From the NCBI GenBank assembly GCA_913054055.1, contig CAJXIT010000176.1, positions 1-7,165 of the forward strand: DNA of 7,165 bases, in the 5' to 3' direction. This document shows positions 7,020 to 7,165 of this stretch, piece by piece. Positions within the stretch are counted from its first letter, which is position 1, and each line of letters opens with the position of its first letter. The notes below the pieces were generated by a model. It did not search any database and had not been told where the DNA came from. It was given only the letters and a program-made list of their open reading frames with translations. Source of the stretch: an uncultured Thalassolituus sp. GTDB taxonomy: Bacteria > Pseudomonadota > Gammaproteobacteria > Pseudomonadales > Oceanobacteraceae. The position numbers and the translations under genes were made by a program.

Positions 7020-7024
7020 CTCCA
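7020..7024 (-). promoter_or_regulatory. Ribosome binding site that decides the dnaA start
   Basis: TGGAG on the minus strand is spaced 9 nt from the GTG at 7010-7008. No comparable sequence stands before the in-frame GTG at 7070, so this site favours the shorter DnaA. Confidence 0.65.
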
Positions 7025-7041
7025 AAAACAAGCGGTCGACT

Positions 7042-7069
7042 ATTGTACCTAGATTGAAAAAGTTATCCA
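7042..7069 (-). promoter_or_regulatory. Candidate dnaA promoter overlapping a DnaA box
   Basis: TACAAT (7047-7042, 5 of 6 to the -10 consensus) lies 16 bp after TGGATA (7069-7064, 4 of 6 to -35) on the minus strand. A start near 7035 would give a leader of about 25 nt to the GTG at 7010, containing the TGGAG site. The -35 lies within a perfect DnaA box, so DnaA could block its own promoter, as known for dnaA in other bacteria. The -35 match is poor. Confidence 0.4.
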
Positions 7070-7071
7070 CA
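7063..7071 (+). promoter_or_regulatory. DnaA box TTATCCACA (perfect)
   Basis: This is an exact match to the high-affinity DnaA box TTATCCACA on the plus strand, 53 bp upstream of the likely dnaA start. It is oppositely oriented to the other three boxes and overlaps the candidate dnaA -35. Confidence 0.85.
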
Positions 7072-7089
7072 GATATCCAAGGATAATGT

Positions 7090-7098
7090 TGTGGATTA
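7090..7098 (-). promoter_or_regulatory. DnaA box TAATCCACA (one mismatch)
   Basis: Read on the minus strand this is TAATCCACA, matching 8 of 9 bases of TTATCCACA. Standing alone it would be weak, but it lies in a cluster of perfect boxes. Confidence 0.55.
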
Positions 7099-7123
7099 TC
7101 TATGTGCTAACTCAGGATAGAAA

Positions 7124-7132
7124 TGTGAATAA
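7124..7132 (-). promoter_or_regulatory. DnaA box TTATTCACA (consensus)
   Basis: Read on the minus strand this matches the consensus TTATNCACA exactly. It has the same orientation as the boxes at 7090 and 7152. Confidence 0.75.
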
Positions 7133-7151
7133 CTTGGGTTTCTGACCACCC

Positions 7152-7160
7152 TGTGTATAA
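7152..7160 (-). promoter_or_regulatory. DnaA box TTATACACA (consensus)
   Basis: Read on the minus strand this matches TTATNCACA exactly. It is the last box before the window ends, 28 bp from its neighbour, so the array probably continues beyond. Confidence 0.75.
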
Positions 7161-7165
7161 CCCAC

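Larger units (their letters stand above)
7063..7165. other. oriC: Origin of replication oriC, dnaA-proximal part (continues past right edge)
   Basis: Four DnaA boxes lie in 98 bp upstream of dnaA: TTATCCACA (7063-7071, plus), TAATCCACA (7090-7098, minus, one mismatch), TTATTCACA (7124-7132, minus) and TTATACACA (7152-7160, minus). Their starts are 27, 34 and 28 bp apart. This is the density expected of an origin, and the position between dnaA and the next upstream gene is where Pseudomonas-type chromosomes have oriC. I see no clear AT-rich unwinding tract or GATC site in this piece; the unwinding element may be outside the window. Together with dnaA, dnaN, gyrB and the parS sites, it supports an origin assignment. 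Confidence 0.8.

Overview
The window carries the replication-initiation gene cluster of a bacterial chromosome, read entirely on the minus strand: part of oriC at the right edge, then dnaA, dnaN, recF and gyrB, then the 5' part of an unidentified gene cut by the left edge. The gene order, the gamma-type GyrB with its long insert, the DnaA N-terminus (ELPSQQFNTWIRPL) and the parS spelling TGTTCCACGTGGAACA point to a Gammaproteobacterium of the Pseudomonas/Oceanospirillales kind. The moderate-to-low GC content suits a marine Oceanospirillales-like organism better than a typical Pseudomonas. This placement is inference; no database was searched.

Layout from the right (transcription runs right to left): 7063-7165 holds a cluster of DnaA boxes, the dnaA-proximal end of oriC, which continues outside the window. 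dnaA (likely GTG start at 7010, stop at 5562) follows. A 122-bp gap with a candidate promoter precedes dnaN (5439-4336). Next come a strong intrinsic terminator (4276-4306) and a short AT-rich leader, then recF (4202-3114). gyrB starts only 23 bp after recF, has its own Shine-Dalgarno sequence, and ends at 664 before a second strong terminator (604-637). A 183-bp spacer separates it from a GTG-started partial gene of at least 160 codons (480 to beyond base 1) that I do not recognise.

The known roles fit together. DnaA opens oriC, the DnaN clamp tethers the polymerase and regulates DnaA, RecF loads RecA at gaps, and GyrB with GyrA (not here) removes supercoils ahead of forks. The same DNA also carries chromosome-segregation signals: two ParB-binding parS palindromes lie inside the recF coding sequence, and each is read as the same peptide, FHVEH.

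I see no tRNA, rRNA, CRISPR array, insertion sequence or wholly new system. The points most worth following are the dual-use parS/recF codons, a duplicated parS half-site, the DnaA box that overlaps a candidate dnaA promoter, the terminator that splits dnaN from recF, and the unidentified gene beyond gyrB.
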